Assembly: GCA_021372695.1 (NCBI GenBank)
Contig: JAJFTY010000002.1
Location: 1-26,038, forward strand
Length of the DNA stretch: 26,038 bases
Direction: 5' to 3'
Source: Deltaproteobacteria bacterium
Lineage (GTDB): Bacteria > Desulfobacterota > Syntrophia > Syntrophales > UBA5619
Position numbers and translations under genes: made by a program. Below are positions 14,686-22,249 of the stretch, piece by piece. Within the stretch, counting starts at the first letter, position 1. Each line of letters starts with the position of its first letter. Below the pieces are notes generated by a model, which ran no database searches, was not told the DNA's origin, and was given only the letters and a program-made list of their open reading frames with translations.

Positions 14686-17043
14686 ATGGTCAGGAAAAGA
14701 TTTCTTTTCGAAGGGATAGTCCAGGGGGTCGGGTTCCGTCCCTTTATCTGGCGTCTCGCCAACCGAAACGGCCTGGTCGGTTTCGTCCAGAACCGCTCCG
14801 ACGGCGTGGCCGCCGAAGTGGAGGGGCCGGCCGGCAGCGTCGAGGCTTTCCTTGCGGAGGTCAAAGGGGAACTCCCCCCTCTGGCAGACCTCGTCCGGAT
14901 CACCCAGTCGGAGCTTGCCGTAAAAAACAGCGCGGAAGAGGGGTTCACCATTGCCCAAAGCGATGCGACGGCCCCCCGGAACACCCACATCAGCCCCGAT
15001 GCGGCCACCTGCGAGGAGTGTATCGCGGAGCTCTTCGACCCTGCCGACCGCCGCTTTGGCTACCCCTTTATCAACTGCACGAACTGCGGACCGCGGCTGA
15101 CCATCATCGATGCGATCCCCTACGACCGGGTCCACACCTCCATGGCCTGCTTTCCCTTCTGCCCCCGTTGCCGCGAAGAGTACGAAAACCCGGCCGACCG
15201 CCGCTTCCACGCCGAGCCCAACGCCTGCCCGGTCTGCGGGCCGCACCTCGAACTGATCGACGGCCGCGGTTCCCCCATGACGGGCGCCGACCCCATCCGG
15301 CAGACCCTGTCGCTCCTGAAACAGGGGGCGATCCTGGCCGTCAAGGGGCTGGGCGGCTTCCACCTGTGCGTGGACGGCCGGAACGACAAGGCCGTCGCAA
15401 AGCTCCGCCTCCGGAAGTTCCGAGAGGAAAAGCCCCTGGCCGTCATGGTCCGCGACCTCCGGACCGCGGCCCTCCTGGCCGAAGTCGGCGAGGCCGAGCA
15501 GAGGCTCCTTACCGCGCCGGAGCGGCCCATCGTCATCATCCGAAGGCGGCCAGGGGCGCCTGTCTCCCCTCTCGTCGCTCCCGGCACGGACACCCTGGGG
15601 ATCATGCTTCCCTACACCCCTCTCCAGCACCTCCTGCTGGCCGGAGAACTGACCGTCCTGGTCATGACGAGCGCCAACCGGAACGACGAGCCGATCTGCA
15701 TCGGGAACCGGGAGGCCCTCCGGCGGCTGGAGGGGATCGCCGATGCCTTTTTGATCCACAACCGGGACATCCTCGTGCGCTGCGACGACTCCGTGGTCAC
15801 AACGGCGGCGGGCGGCTTTTTCCCCCTTCGCCGTTCCCGGGGATATGCCCCAAAACCCATCTCACTGCGGGAACCTTACCCGGAGGTCCTGGCGCTCGGC
15901 CCCGAGATCAAGGCCACCGCCTGCGTCGTCAAGCACAACTTCGCCTTCCCTAGCCCCCATATCGGCGACCTTTCGACCCCCGAGGCGAGGGACTTTCTCC
16001 AGGAGAGCATCGCCCTGCTGGAACGGATGACCGAGTGCCGCCCCCATCTCGTCGCCTGCGACCTCCATCCGGACTACCACACCAGCCGGATCGCCCGGCA
16101 GATGGAAGGCCGCCGGATCTTCGCCGTCCAGCACCATCACGCCCATATCGTCAGTTGCATGGCGGAAAACCGGCTGGCCGGGAAGGTCATCGGTCTGGCC
16201 ATGGACGGCACGGGTTTCGGCACGGATGGCCAGGTCTGGGGCGGGGAGTTCCTCACGGCGGACGAAAGAGGCTTCACCCGGCGGGGACATCTCCTGTACA
16301 TCCCCATGCCGGGTGGCGAGAAGGCAATCCGGGAGCCCTGGCGCATGGCCGCCTCTCTTCTCCGGGAGGCCTTCGGCGGGGAGTGGATGGAAATGGCCCG
16401 CCGGCTGAAGCTGCACCCCGGCTGGCTTTCTCCGTCCGGCTCAGATGCAGAGGCGGCCGAAAAGGCACTCGCCGGCCTGGAGTTGGCCGTGAGCAACCGG
16501 ATGAACAGCCCCTTGACGTCCAGCCTCGGCCGTCTCTTCGACGGCGTTGCGGCTCTGGTGGGACTCCGCCGGCGGGTCAGCTTCGAGGGGCAGGCGGCAA
16601 TGGAGTTGGAGAGCCTGGCCCGGGGGCGAACGAACCTGACGTTGCCCTTCGACATCGGGGAGGCCTCTCAGGAAGAATTACGGCCTCACAGTGAGGAACA
16701 AGAACCGGCGAAGACCCTCGACCTGCGCCCCGCCATTCGGGCGATCGCCGATTCTCTCCTCTCCGGCCTTTCCCCGGCGGAGATTGCCCTGGCTTTTCAC
16801 AACCTCCTCCCACGGGCGTTCACCACCATGGCGGAGACGATCCGCGCCGAAACAGGGCTGAACCGGGTCGTTCTGAGCGGCGGCTGCTTTCAGAACCGTA
16901 TCCTCCTCGAAGGGTGTGTCGCCTCCCTCGATCAGGCGGGTTTCGCGACGTATCACCACAGACTCGTCCCAACCAACGACGGCGGCATCTCCCTCGGCCA
17001 GGCTATCTGCGCCGGGGCCAGCCAGAAAGAACCGGCGAGGTGA
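14686..17043 (+). CDS. hypF: Carbamoyltransferase HypF
   Basis: This protein of about 785 residues makes the thiocarboxamide precursor of the cyanide ligands from carbamoyl phosphate and ATP and loads it on HypE. Domains in order: acylphosphatase-like (GIVQGVGFRPF, residues 10-20), two zinc-finger-like pairs (CEEC...CTNC near 110-135; CPRC...CPVC near 160-185), a YrdC-like domain (about 200-390), and a Kae1/carbamoyltransferase domain with HHHAH near 482 and the VVLSGGCFQN motif near 730. The open frame runs upstream into hypB. The ATG at 14686 is chosen because it gives the standard N-terminus after GGGGAG; a GTG at 14683 is an equal alternative. It ends 2 bases before the hypE start. Confidence 0.96.
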   Translation: MVRKRFLFEGIVQGVGFRPFIWRLANRNGLVGFVQNRSDGVAAEVEGPAGSVEAFLAEVKGELPPLADLVRITQSELAVKNSAEEGFTIAQSDATAPRNTHISPDAATCEECIAELFDPADRRFGYPFINCTNCGPRLTIIDAIPYDRVHTSMACFPFCPRCREEYENPADRRFHAEPNACPVCGPHLELIDGRGSPMTGADPIRQTLSLLKQGAILAVKGLGGFHLCVDGRNDKAVAKLRLRKFREEKPLAVMVRDLRTAALLAEVGEAEQRLLTAPERPIVIIRRRPGAPVSPLVAPGTDTLGIMLPYTPLQHLLLAGELTVLVMTSANRNDEPICIGNREALRRLEGIADAFLIHNRDILVRCDDSVVTTAAGGFFPLRRSRGYAPKPISLREPYPEVLALGPEIKATACVVKHNFAFPSPHIGDLSTPEARDFLQESIALLERMTECRPHLVACDLHPDYHTSRIARQMEGRRIFAVQHHHAHIVSCMAENRLAGKVIGLAMDGTGFGTDGQVWGGEFLTADERGFTRRGHLLYIPMPGGEKAIREPWRMAASLLREAFGGEWMEMARRLKLHPGWLSPSGSDAEAAEKALAGLELAVSNRMNSPLTSSLGRLFDGVAALVGLRRRVSFEGQAAMELESLARGRTNLTLPFDIGEASQEELRPHSEEQEPAKTLDLRPAIRAIADSLLSGLSPAEIALAFHNLLPRAFTTMAETIRAETGLNRVVLSGGCFQNRILLEGCVASLDQAGFATYHHRLVPTNDGGISLGQAICAGASQKEPAR

Positions 17044-17045
17044 CC

Positions 17046-18056
17046 ATGACATACGACCGAATCCTCCTGGAGCACGGGGCGGGCGGACAGCTCTCCAACG
17101 AACTGATCACGGAAACCTTCCTCCCTCTCCTGAATAATCCCCTGCTGGAGCACCTCGGGGATGGGGCCGTTTTCGGGGTCGGGGGGGTGAAACTCTGCTT
17201 CACCACGGACTCCTTCGTCGTCCAACCTCGGTTCTTTCCCGGCGGAGACATCGGGTCCCTCGCCGTCCACGGGACGGTCAACGACCTCGCCATGTGCGGC
17301 GGAACCCCGCTGGTGCTGAGCGCCGGCTTCATCCTGGAGGAGGGGTTCCCGATGGCGGAGCTCGAACGGATCGTCCGTTCCCTCTCCGAAGCGGCCAAAA
17401 GGGCGGGGGTCGCCGTCGTCACGGGGGACACGAAGGTTGTGCCCCGCGGGGCGGTGGATGGTCTGTTTATCAACACCTCGGGGATCGGCATCATCCGCTA
17501 CGGTAGCGTGATCTCGGCCCGGAGCATCCGTCCCGGCGACGCCGTCCTTGTCAGCGGTCCCACCGGCGACCACGGGGCAGCCATCCTTTCGGCCCGGGCG
17601 GAACTCGGTTTCCGCTCCGAGATCCAATCCGATTCGGCACCCCTGAACGGCCTTGTGGAGAGGATACTCGCAACGAGTCCAAACATCCATTGCATGCGCG
17701 ACGCGACCCGGGGTGGGCTCGGGGCGATTCTGGCGGAGATCGCGGGTCAATCCGGAATGCGGATCATCGTTCAGGAAAGCGCCATCCCCATCCGGGAAGA
17801 GGTCCGAGGCATCTGTGAGATCTTCGGCTTCGACCCTCTCTTCCTGGCCAATGAGGGCCGGATGGCCCTGTTCTGCCCCGAAGCAGAGGGAGAGAGGGTC
17901 CTTCGGACGATGCGGGACCATGAGTTAGGCCGCGAGGCCGCCATCATCGGTTCCGTATGCGAACATCGGCGGGGAGGGCTTGTCCTGGAGACTCTGATCG
18001 GCGGTTCACGGGAGGTCGATCTCCCCACGGGGGAACTCGTTCCCCGGATTTGCTGA
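17046..18056 (+). CDS. hypE: Hydrogenase expression/formation protein HypE
   Basis: This 336-residue ATP-dependent dehydratase converts the carbamoyl group on its C-terminal cysteine into a thiocyanate that donates CN to HypCD. The protein ends in the characteristic PRIC, with Cys336 last. The N-terminal LLEHGAGG, the central VVTGDTKV and the DATRGGL motifs are typical. The frame is open upstream inside hypF, but this ATG begins the family N-terminus and follows GAGG. SelD and PurM share the fold, but the PRIC ending and the hyp context settle the assignment. It closes the hya-hyp operon. Confidence 0.97.
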   Translation: MTYDRILLEHGAGGQLSNELITETFLPLLNNPLLEHLGDGAVFGVGGVKLCFTTDSFVVQPRFFPGGDIGSLAVHGTVNDLAMCGGTPLVLSAGFILEEGFPMAELERIVRSLSEAAKRAGVAVVTGDTKVVPRGAVDGLFINTSGIGIIRYGSVISARSIRPGDAVLVSGPTGDHGAAILSARAELGFRSEIQSDSAPLNGLVERILATSPNIHCMRDATRGGLGAILAEIAGQSGMRIIVQESAIPIREEVRGICEIFGFDPLFLANEGRMALFCPEAEGERVLRTMRDHELGREAAIIGSVCEHRRGGLVLETLIGGSREVDLPTGELVPRIC

Positions 18057-18077
18057 AGGTGCCATAGGCGGGCACCT
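18057..18077 (+). terminator. Weak hairpin after hypE
   Basis: Directly after the hypE stop, AGGTGCC (18057-18063) pairs with GGCACCT (18071-18077) around a 7-base loop. No T-run follows, so it is a weak terminator candidate at the end of the hyp operon. Confidence 0.35.
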
Positions 18078-18100
18078 CTGGGAATAGCGCCTGAAGATAA

Positions 18101-18117
18101 ATGATAAACGTTATCAT
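18101..18117. promoter_or_regulatory. Palindrome resembling a Fur-type box
   Basis: ATGATAA-ACG-TTATCAT is a perfect 7-3-7 inverted repeat in an AT-rich patch. Its arms match the Fur 7-1-7 consensus (TGATAAT-N-ATTATCA) except at the centre. It could bind a Fur-family metal sensor or act as a short hairpin after hypE. It lies about 110 bases upstream of the fdhA -35 candidate. Confidence 0.35.
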
Positions 18118-18162
18118 ACTTTGCCAATAGTCTACCTGATATCAAGCCTGCCCTTCACGGGC

Positions 18163-18180
18163 TATGCTATTTATAGCATA
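18163..18180. promoter_or_regulatory. Perfect 18-bp palindrome upstream of fdhA
   Basis: TATGCTAT-TT-ATAGCATA is a perfect 8-2-8 inverted repeat. It differs from the other two palindromes in this gap. It lies about 45 bases upstream of the candidate -35 element, a fitting place for an activator. The regulator is unknown. Confidence 0.4.
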
Positions 18181-18221
18181 ACTATCCGCCTGTTATCACC
18201 GCCTTTTTATCAAATTTCAGG

Positions 18222-18250
18222 TTGACAGGGTCCCTTCGGTGTTGTATGGA
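18222..18250 (+). promoter_or_regulatory. Candidate sigma-70 promoter of the fdh operon
   Basis: TTGACA (18222-18227) is followed after 17 bases by TATGGA (18245-18250), a good -35 and a fair -10. Transcription would begin near 18257, just before the shared palindrome, so that a bound protein would block initiation or early elongation. Confidence 0.5.
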
Positions 18251-18261
18251 CCACGTGAAAT

Positions 18262-18279
18262 TATGTCAACTGTGACATA
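18262..18279. promoter_or_regulatory. Operator-like palindrome shared with the hox/hya regulatory region
   Basis: TATGTCA-N4-TGACATA is a perfect 7-4-7 inverted repeat, nearly identical to the one at 7962-7979. It sits immediately downstream of the candidate -10, about 35 bases before the fdhA start, which suits a repressor. The two copies are the main evidence that the cytoplasmic hydrogenase and formate dehydrogenase operons share a regulator. Confidence 0.6.
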
Positions 18280-18314
18280 TGCATTCCATGACCTAATTTG
18301 TTAAGGAGTCGCCC

Positions 18315-21020
18315 ATGAGCAAAACCACCTTTACCCTCAATGAAATGGAAACGACTTTCAAACCCGGACAGACGATCCTCGAAGCCTCGCGCAACGCCGG
18401 GATCGAGATCCCGACGCTCTGCCATCTCAAGGAGGCCACGCCGACCGGCTCCTGCCGCATCTGCCTCGTGGAGGTCGCCGGGGCACGATCCCTGATGGCC
18501 GCCTGTTCGACGCCCGTGACCCCCGGCATGGTTGTCCTGACCCACAGCGACCGGGTTCAGAAAACGCGGAAGCTGATTATCGAACTGCTGCTCTCGAGCG
18601 GCCATCACGACTGCATCATGTGCGAAGCGAACGGGGCCTGCCGCCTCCAGGACCTGGCCTACGAATACCGGATCACGGAGATGAAATTCGCGCCCAAGGA
18701 GAAATTCTACCCCACTGAGGCTGAAAACCCCCTGATCGTCCGGGATTTCAGCCGCTGCATCCTCTGCGGCCGCTGCGTTCAGGCCTGCAATGAGGTCGTG
18801 GTGAACCGGGCGATCAGCGTCGGTTACCGGGGCTCGGAGAGCAAGATCTGCGCCGGCGGCGACCGACCCTATCATGACAAGGAGTTCAGCGAGTGCGTCT
18901 TCTGCGGCCAGTGCGTCGAGGTCTGCCCGGTCGGGGCGCTCACGGAAAAGAAGGCCAAGGGGATGGGGCGACCCTGGGAAACACAGAAGATCCGGACCAC
19001 CTGCCCCTACTGCGGCGTAGGCTGCCAGCAGCTTCTCCACGTCAAGAACGGCCGCATCGCGAAGATCACGGCCGTCGAGGGGGCCGAGCCCAACCAGGGG
19101 CGGCTCTGCGTCAAGGGGCGCTTCGGCTACGATTTCCTCTACTCCGAAGAACGGCTCAAGACCCCGCTGATCCGCCAGGAGAACGGCGAATTCCGGGCAG
19201 CCTCCTGGGACGAGGCCCTGGATCTGGTCGCCGAGAAATACAAGGGAATCATCGCAAAGCACGGGCCGGACGCCGTGGCCGGCGTCAGCTGCGCCCGGAG
19301 CATCAACGAGGATTCCTACCAGATGCAGAAGCTCTTCCGGGCGGTGTTCAAAACGAACAACATAGACCATTGTGCCCGTACCTGACACGCCCCCACCGTC
19401 GCGGGTCTCGCGACTTCATTCGGTTCAGGCGCAATGACGAACTCTTTCAAGGATTTTTCGAAAGCCAAGATGATCCTCGTGATCGGCTCCAACATGACGG
19501 AGGCGCACCCCGTGGCCGGCAGCTTCGTCAAGGAGGCCGTCCTGAACGGTGCCCGTCTCATCGTGGTCGACCCGCGGCGCACCCCCCTGGTCGCCCTTGC
19601 GGAAAACCATATCCAGATCAAGGTGGGATCGGACGTCGCCTTCCTGAACGGCGTGATGAACGTGTTGATCACGGAAAACCTCTACGACAAGGAGTATGTC
19701 GACTCCCGCTGCGCCGGATTCCCGGAGCTCAAGGCCAAGGTGCTCGAATATCCGCCGGAGAGGGCGGCTGAGATCGCCGGCGTGACTCCCGATCAGATCC
19801 GCGGCCTGGCCCATACTCTGGTTTCCGTAAAGCCTGCGATGCTGATGTACACGCTCGGCATCACCGAGCACACCTGCGGCGTCAACAACGTCATGTCCTG
19901 CGCCAACCTCCAGATGCTTCTCGGCAACGTCGGCTTCGACTGCGGCGGGGTCAATCCGATCCGCGGCCAGAACAACGTCCAGGGGGCCTGCGACATGGGC
20001 GCCCTCCCCAATGTCTTTCATGGCTATCAGGCCGTGGACAAGCCGGAAAACCGCGCCAAGTTCGAAAAGGCGTGGAACGTGACCGACCTGCCGCCGAAGC
20101 CGGGCCTGATGATGCCCCAGATGATGGACGCCGTTGCCGCAGGCAAGATCAAGGGATTCTACGTCTTCGGCGAGAACCTCGCCAACACGGAGCCCGACAT
20201 CCACCACACGGAGCACTGCCTCGCCTCCGCGGAATTCCTCGTCTGCCAGGATATCTTCCCGACGGAGACGACCCGCTTCGCCCACGTGATCCTCCCGGCC
20301 GCCGCCTGGAGCGAAAACGACGGCACTTTCACCAACAGCGAGCGCCGGGTCAGCCGCGTGCGGACCGCCGGGCCCGCCCCCGGGCAGGCGAAGCCGAACT
20401 GGTGGATCTTCCGGGAGCTTGCCCGCCGTTTCGGACAGGATTGGGCATCCGGCAGCGCCCGGGAGATCTGGGACAACGAGATCTCGCCGCTCGCGCCCTC
20501 CATGATCGGAATCCGGTACAGCCGGCTCGAGGGCGACGGCCTGCAGTGGCCCGTGCCGAACGCGGACCATCCGGGAACGCCCACCCTCCACAAGGACCGT
20601 TTCGCATCGGGGCAGGGTAAACTGATTGCCATCGACTGGACCCCGCCGGCGGAGGTTACGGACGCTGAGTATCCGCTGGTGCTCTCGACCGGCCGGCGCC
20701 TCTTCCATTACCACACGCGGACGATGACCGGGCGTTCGGCCGGGCTCAACGACCTGCTTTCCGAGGAGACGGCCGACATCTCCCGGGCCGATGCAGAGGC
20801 CCGGGGCATCGAGCACGGCGAGAGGATTTCCGTCCGGTCGCGGCGCGGCGAGGTGGCCGTGCGGGCCAACGTGACCGAGCAGATCCCGCCGGGAATGGTC
20901 TGGATGGCCTTCCATTTCCGGGAAAACTGCGCGAACTGGCTGACCAATCCGGTCTACGACCCCAAGAGCCAGACCGCAGAGTACAAGGCCTGTGCGGTGC
21001 AGATCGGCAAGCTGCGCTGA
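18315..21020 (+). CDS. fdhA: Cytoplasmic selenocysteine formate dehydrogenase catalytic subunit
   Basis: One 901-residue gene is read through an in-frame TGA (19383-19385) as selenocysteine 357; AAGGAG precedes its ATG. The context HCART-U-HAPTVAGLA is the formate dehydrogenase active site, where Sec binds Mo or W and the following His is catalytic. Domains in order: [2Fe-2S] (Cys36, 47, 50, 64); NuoG-type His-Cys3 cluster (His98, Cys100, 103, 109); two [4Fe-4S] (Cys148, 151, 154, 158; Cys194, 197, 200, 204); the MopB cluster (Cys230, 233, 237 and one more); then the bis-MGD catalytic and C-terminal cofactor domains. It has no Tat signal, so it is cytoplasmic. Length, layout and Sec position resemble the Moorella-type NADP/ferredoxin-linked FdhA. 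A cognate NuoF-like subunit is not adjacent. Confidence 0.94.
19398..19414 (+). promoter_or_regulatory. Bacterial SECIS element of fdhA
   Basis: Stem GTCGCG/CGCGAC (6 perfect pairs) encloses the loop GGTCT, starting 12 bases after the in-frame TGA. The loop sequence and its distance from TGA (19-23 bases) match the known SelB-binding hairpin of E. coli fdhF. This supports selenocysteine insertion at codon 357. Confidence 0.85.
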
Positions 21021-21058
21021 GAACTCGGGCGGCCCGATGGCTCAGAAGGATAGAAGGT

Positions 21059-21250
21059 ATGATTCAAAGGGACGGAGTGCAGTGCCTGGTCGCCTTGAAG
21101 TTCAGCGACGGTTCCATCGAATGGAACGGCGTGAGGTACGCGGACGAGGAAGCCTTGTATGAGGCCGCGGACAACATTTACGGAGAGACCCCCGGGACAC
21201 CGCTCGTAGTCATTGAGAAATGCGAGCCCCCTGAGGCACTGACGCATTGA
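21059..21250 (+). CDS. Small unknown protein (63 residues) between fdhA and fdhE
   Basis: The ORF starts with an ATG preceded by a purine-rich AGAAGGATAGAAGG and encodes an acidic protein of 63 residues. It has a soluble, balanced composition (segments such as ALKFSDGSIEWNGVRY, then an EEALYEAADNIYG helix) and two cysteines, Cys9 and one near residue 55. It lies 38 bases after fdhA and about 50 bases before fdhE, on the same strand. I do not recognise the family. Codon choice resembles its neighbours, so it is probably a real gene of the formate dehydrogenase operon, perhaps an accessory factor; that role is a guess from position only. Confidence 0.6.
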   Translation: MIQRDGVQCLVALKFSDGSIEWNGVRYADEEALYEAADNIYGETPGTPLVVIEKCEPPEALTH

Positions 21251-21301
21251 CCGGAGGAAGGATGATCACCGCCCGCGGAGGCGGAACGGCAGGAAGACTG
21301 C

Positions 21302-22180
21302 ATGACTGATTTTGAGGGGACATCGGCGCGCCTGGCAAGAGAAATCGAGAACGTCCTGGGAAGGAACCCTCAGAGCCGAGCCATCGTGCGGGCATTTGAA
21401 CCGATTCTGCAAGAGACGCAGCGTCTGGTCGATGAGGTCGAATGCAGAACGATCGATCTTTCGGCTGTCGACCGGACGCGCCTTCAGGGGGGGGTGCCCC
21501 TGATCGGACAGACGGCCCTGCTGCTGCCGGAAGACCCCTGGGACCAGATCGCGCGGGCGATGATCCCCGCAGTCGTCCGGGGATTTCCCGCACTGCGTGA
21601 TGAACTGCTGACCCTTCAGAAAGCCATCGATGACGGAACGATCCGTCTGGCCGATGGCTGCGGGGAAGAAGACGGTGGAGCGATTGCCGACCGCTGGGCG
21701 AATTCACTGGCCGTCCGGCGGTCGGTGATCGCTTTTTTTTGGGCCGCCGTCACGAAGCCCGTGTGGGAATACAGGCGCCGCGCCGTAAAAGCGCTGTTCG
21801 ATGCGTCGGGCTGGGACAAGGGATACTGCCCCTGCTGCGGCGCCTTTCCCGCCGTTGCCATCATCCAGGAGAAAATTCCCCAGCGCTGGCTCCACTGCTC
21901 ACAGTGCGGCCATGACTGGCGTTTCAGCCGGGTCATCTGCCCCTGCTGTTCCCACGAGAACCAGCAGGAGATGCCCTATTTCTTTGTCGAGGGGAAGGAG
22001 CAGGAAACGGCTTTCATCTGCAAGAAGTGCAATCGGTACCTGATCACCATCAATCATCTGAGTGATATCGAGACACATGATCCGGAGATCTGGGCCATGG
22101 GGATGACGCACCTCGACCTGCTCATGCAGCAGAAGGGATTTGTCCCCATGACGGTCACTCCGTGGAATGTGTTTGACTGA
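21302..22180 (+). CDS. fdhE: Formate dehydrogenase accessory protein FdhE
   Basis: This 292-residue protein matches FdhE. An alpha-helical N-terminal half is followed by rubredoxin-like cysteine pairs: YCPCC (Cys176, 178, 179), HCSQC (Cys199, Cys202), ICPCC (Cys213, 215, 216) and ICKKC (Cys240, Cys243), with the RWLHCS.CG..WRF and CPCC..EN signatures. FdhE binds the Tat-dependent formate dehydrogenase alpha subunit before export and is needed for its activity. AGGAAG lies before the ATG. It directly precedes the Tat-exported alpha subunit (69-base gap), which is the likely client. Confidence 0.93.
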   Translation: MTDFEGTSARLAREIENVLGRNPQSRAIVRAFEPILQETQRLVDEVECRTIDLSAVDRTRLQGGVPLIGQTALLLPEDPWDQIARAMIPAVVRGFPALRDELLTLQKAIDDGTIRLADGCGEEDGGAIADRWANSLAVRRSVIAFFWAAVTKPVWEYRRRAVKALFDASGWDKGYCPCCGAFPAVAIIQEKIPQRWLHCSQCGHDWRFSRVICPCCSHENQQEMPYFFVEGKEQETAFICKKCNRYLITINHLSDIETHDPEIWAMGMTHLDLLMQQKGFVPMTVTPWNVFD

Positions 22181-22249
22181 CGGTGCTGTCCCAGCGGAAT
22201 CGGGGAGAGGCGGCCACGCCTTTAGGGGAAAGATACAGGAGGCTTTATC

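Noticed and set aside
17046..18056. selD (selenophosphate synthetase) as the identity of this gene
   Set aside because: The fold is shared, but the C-terminal PRIC, the LLEHGAGG start and the hyp gene order identify HypE.
19383..19385. In-frame TGA in fdhA read as a nonsense mutation
   Set aside because: The codon falls exactly at the catalytic Sec site, and a GGTCT-loop hairpin follows at the canonical distance.
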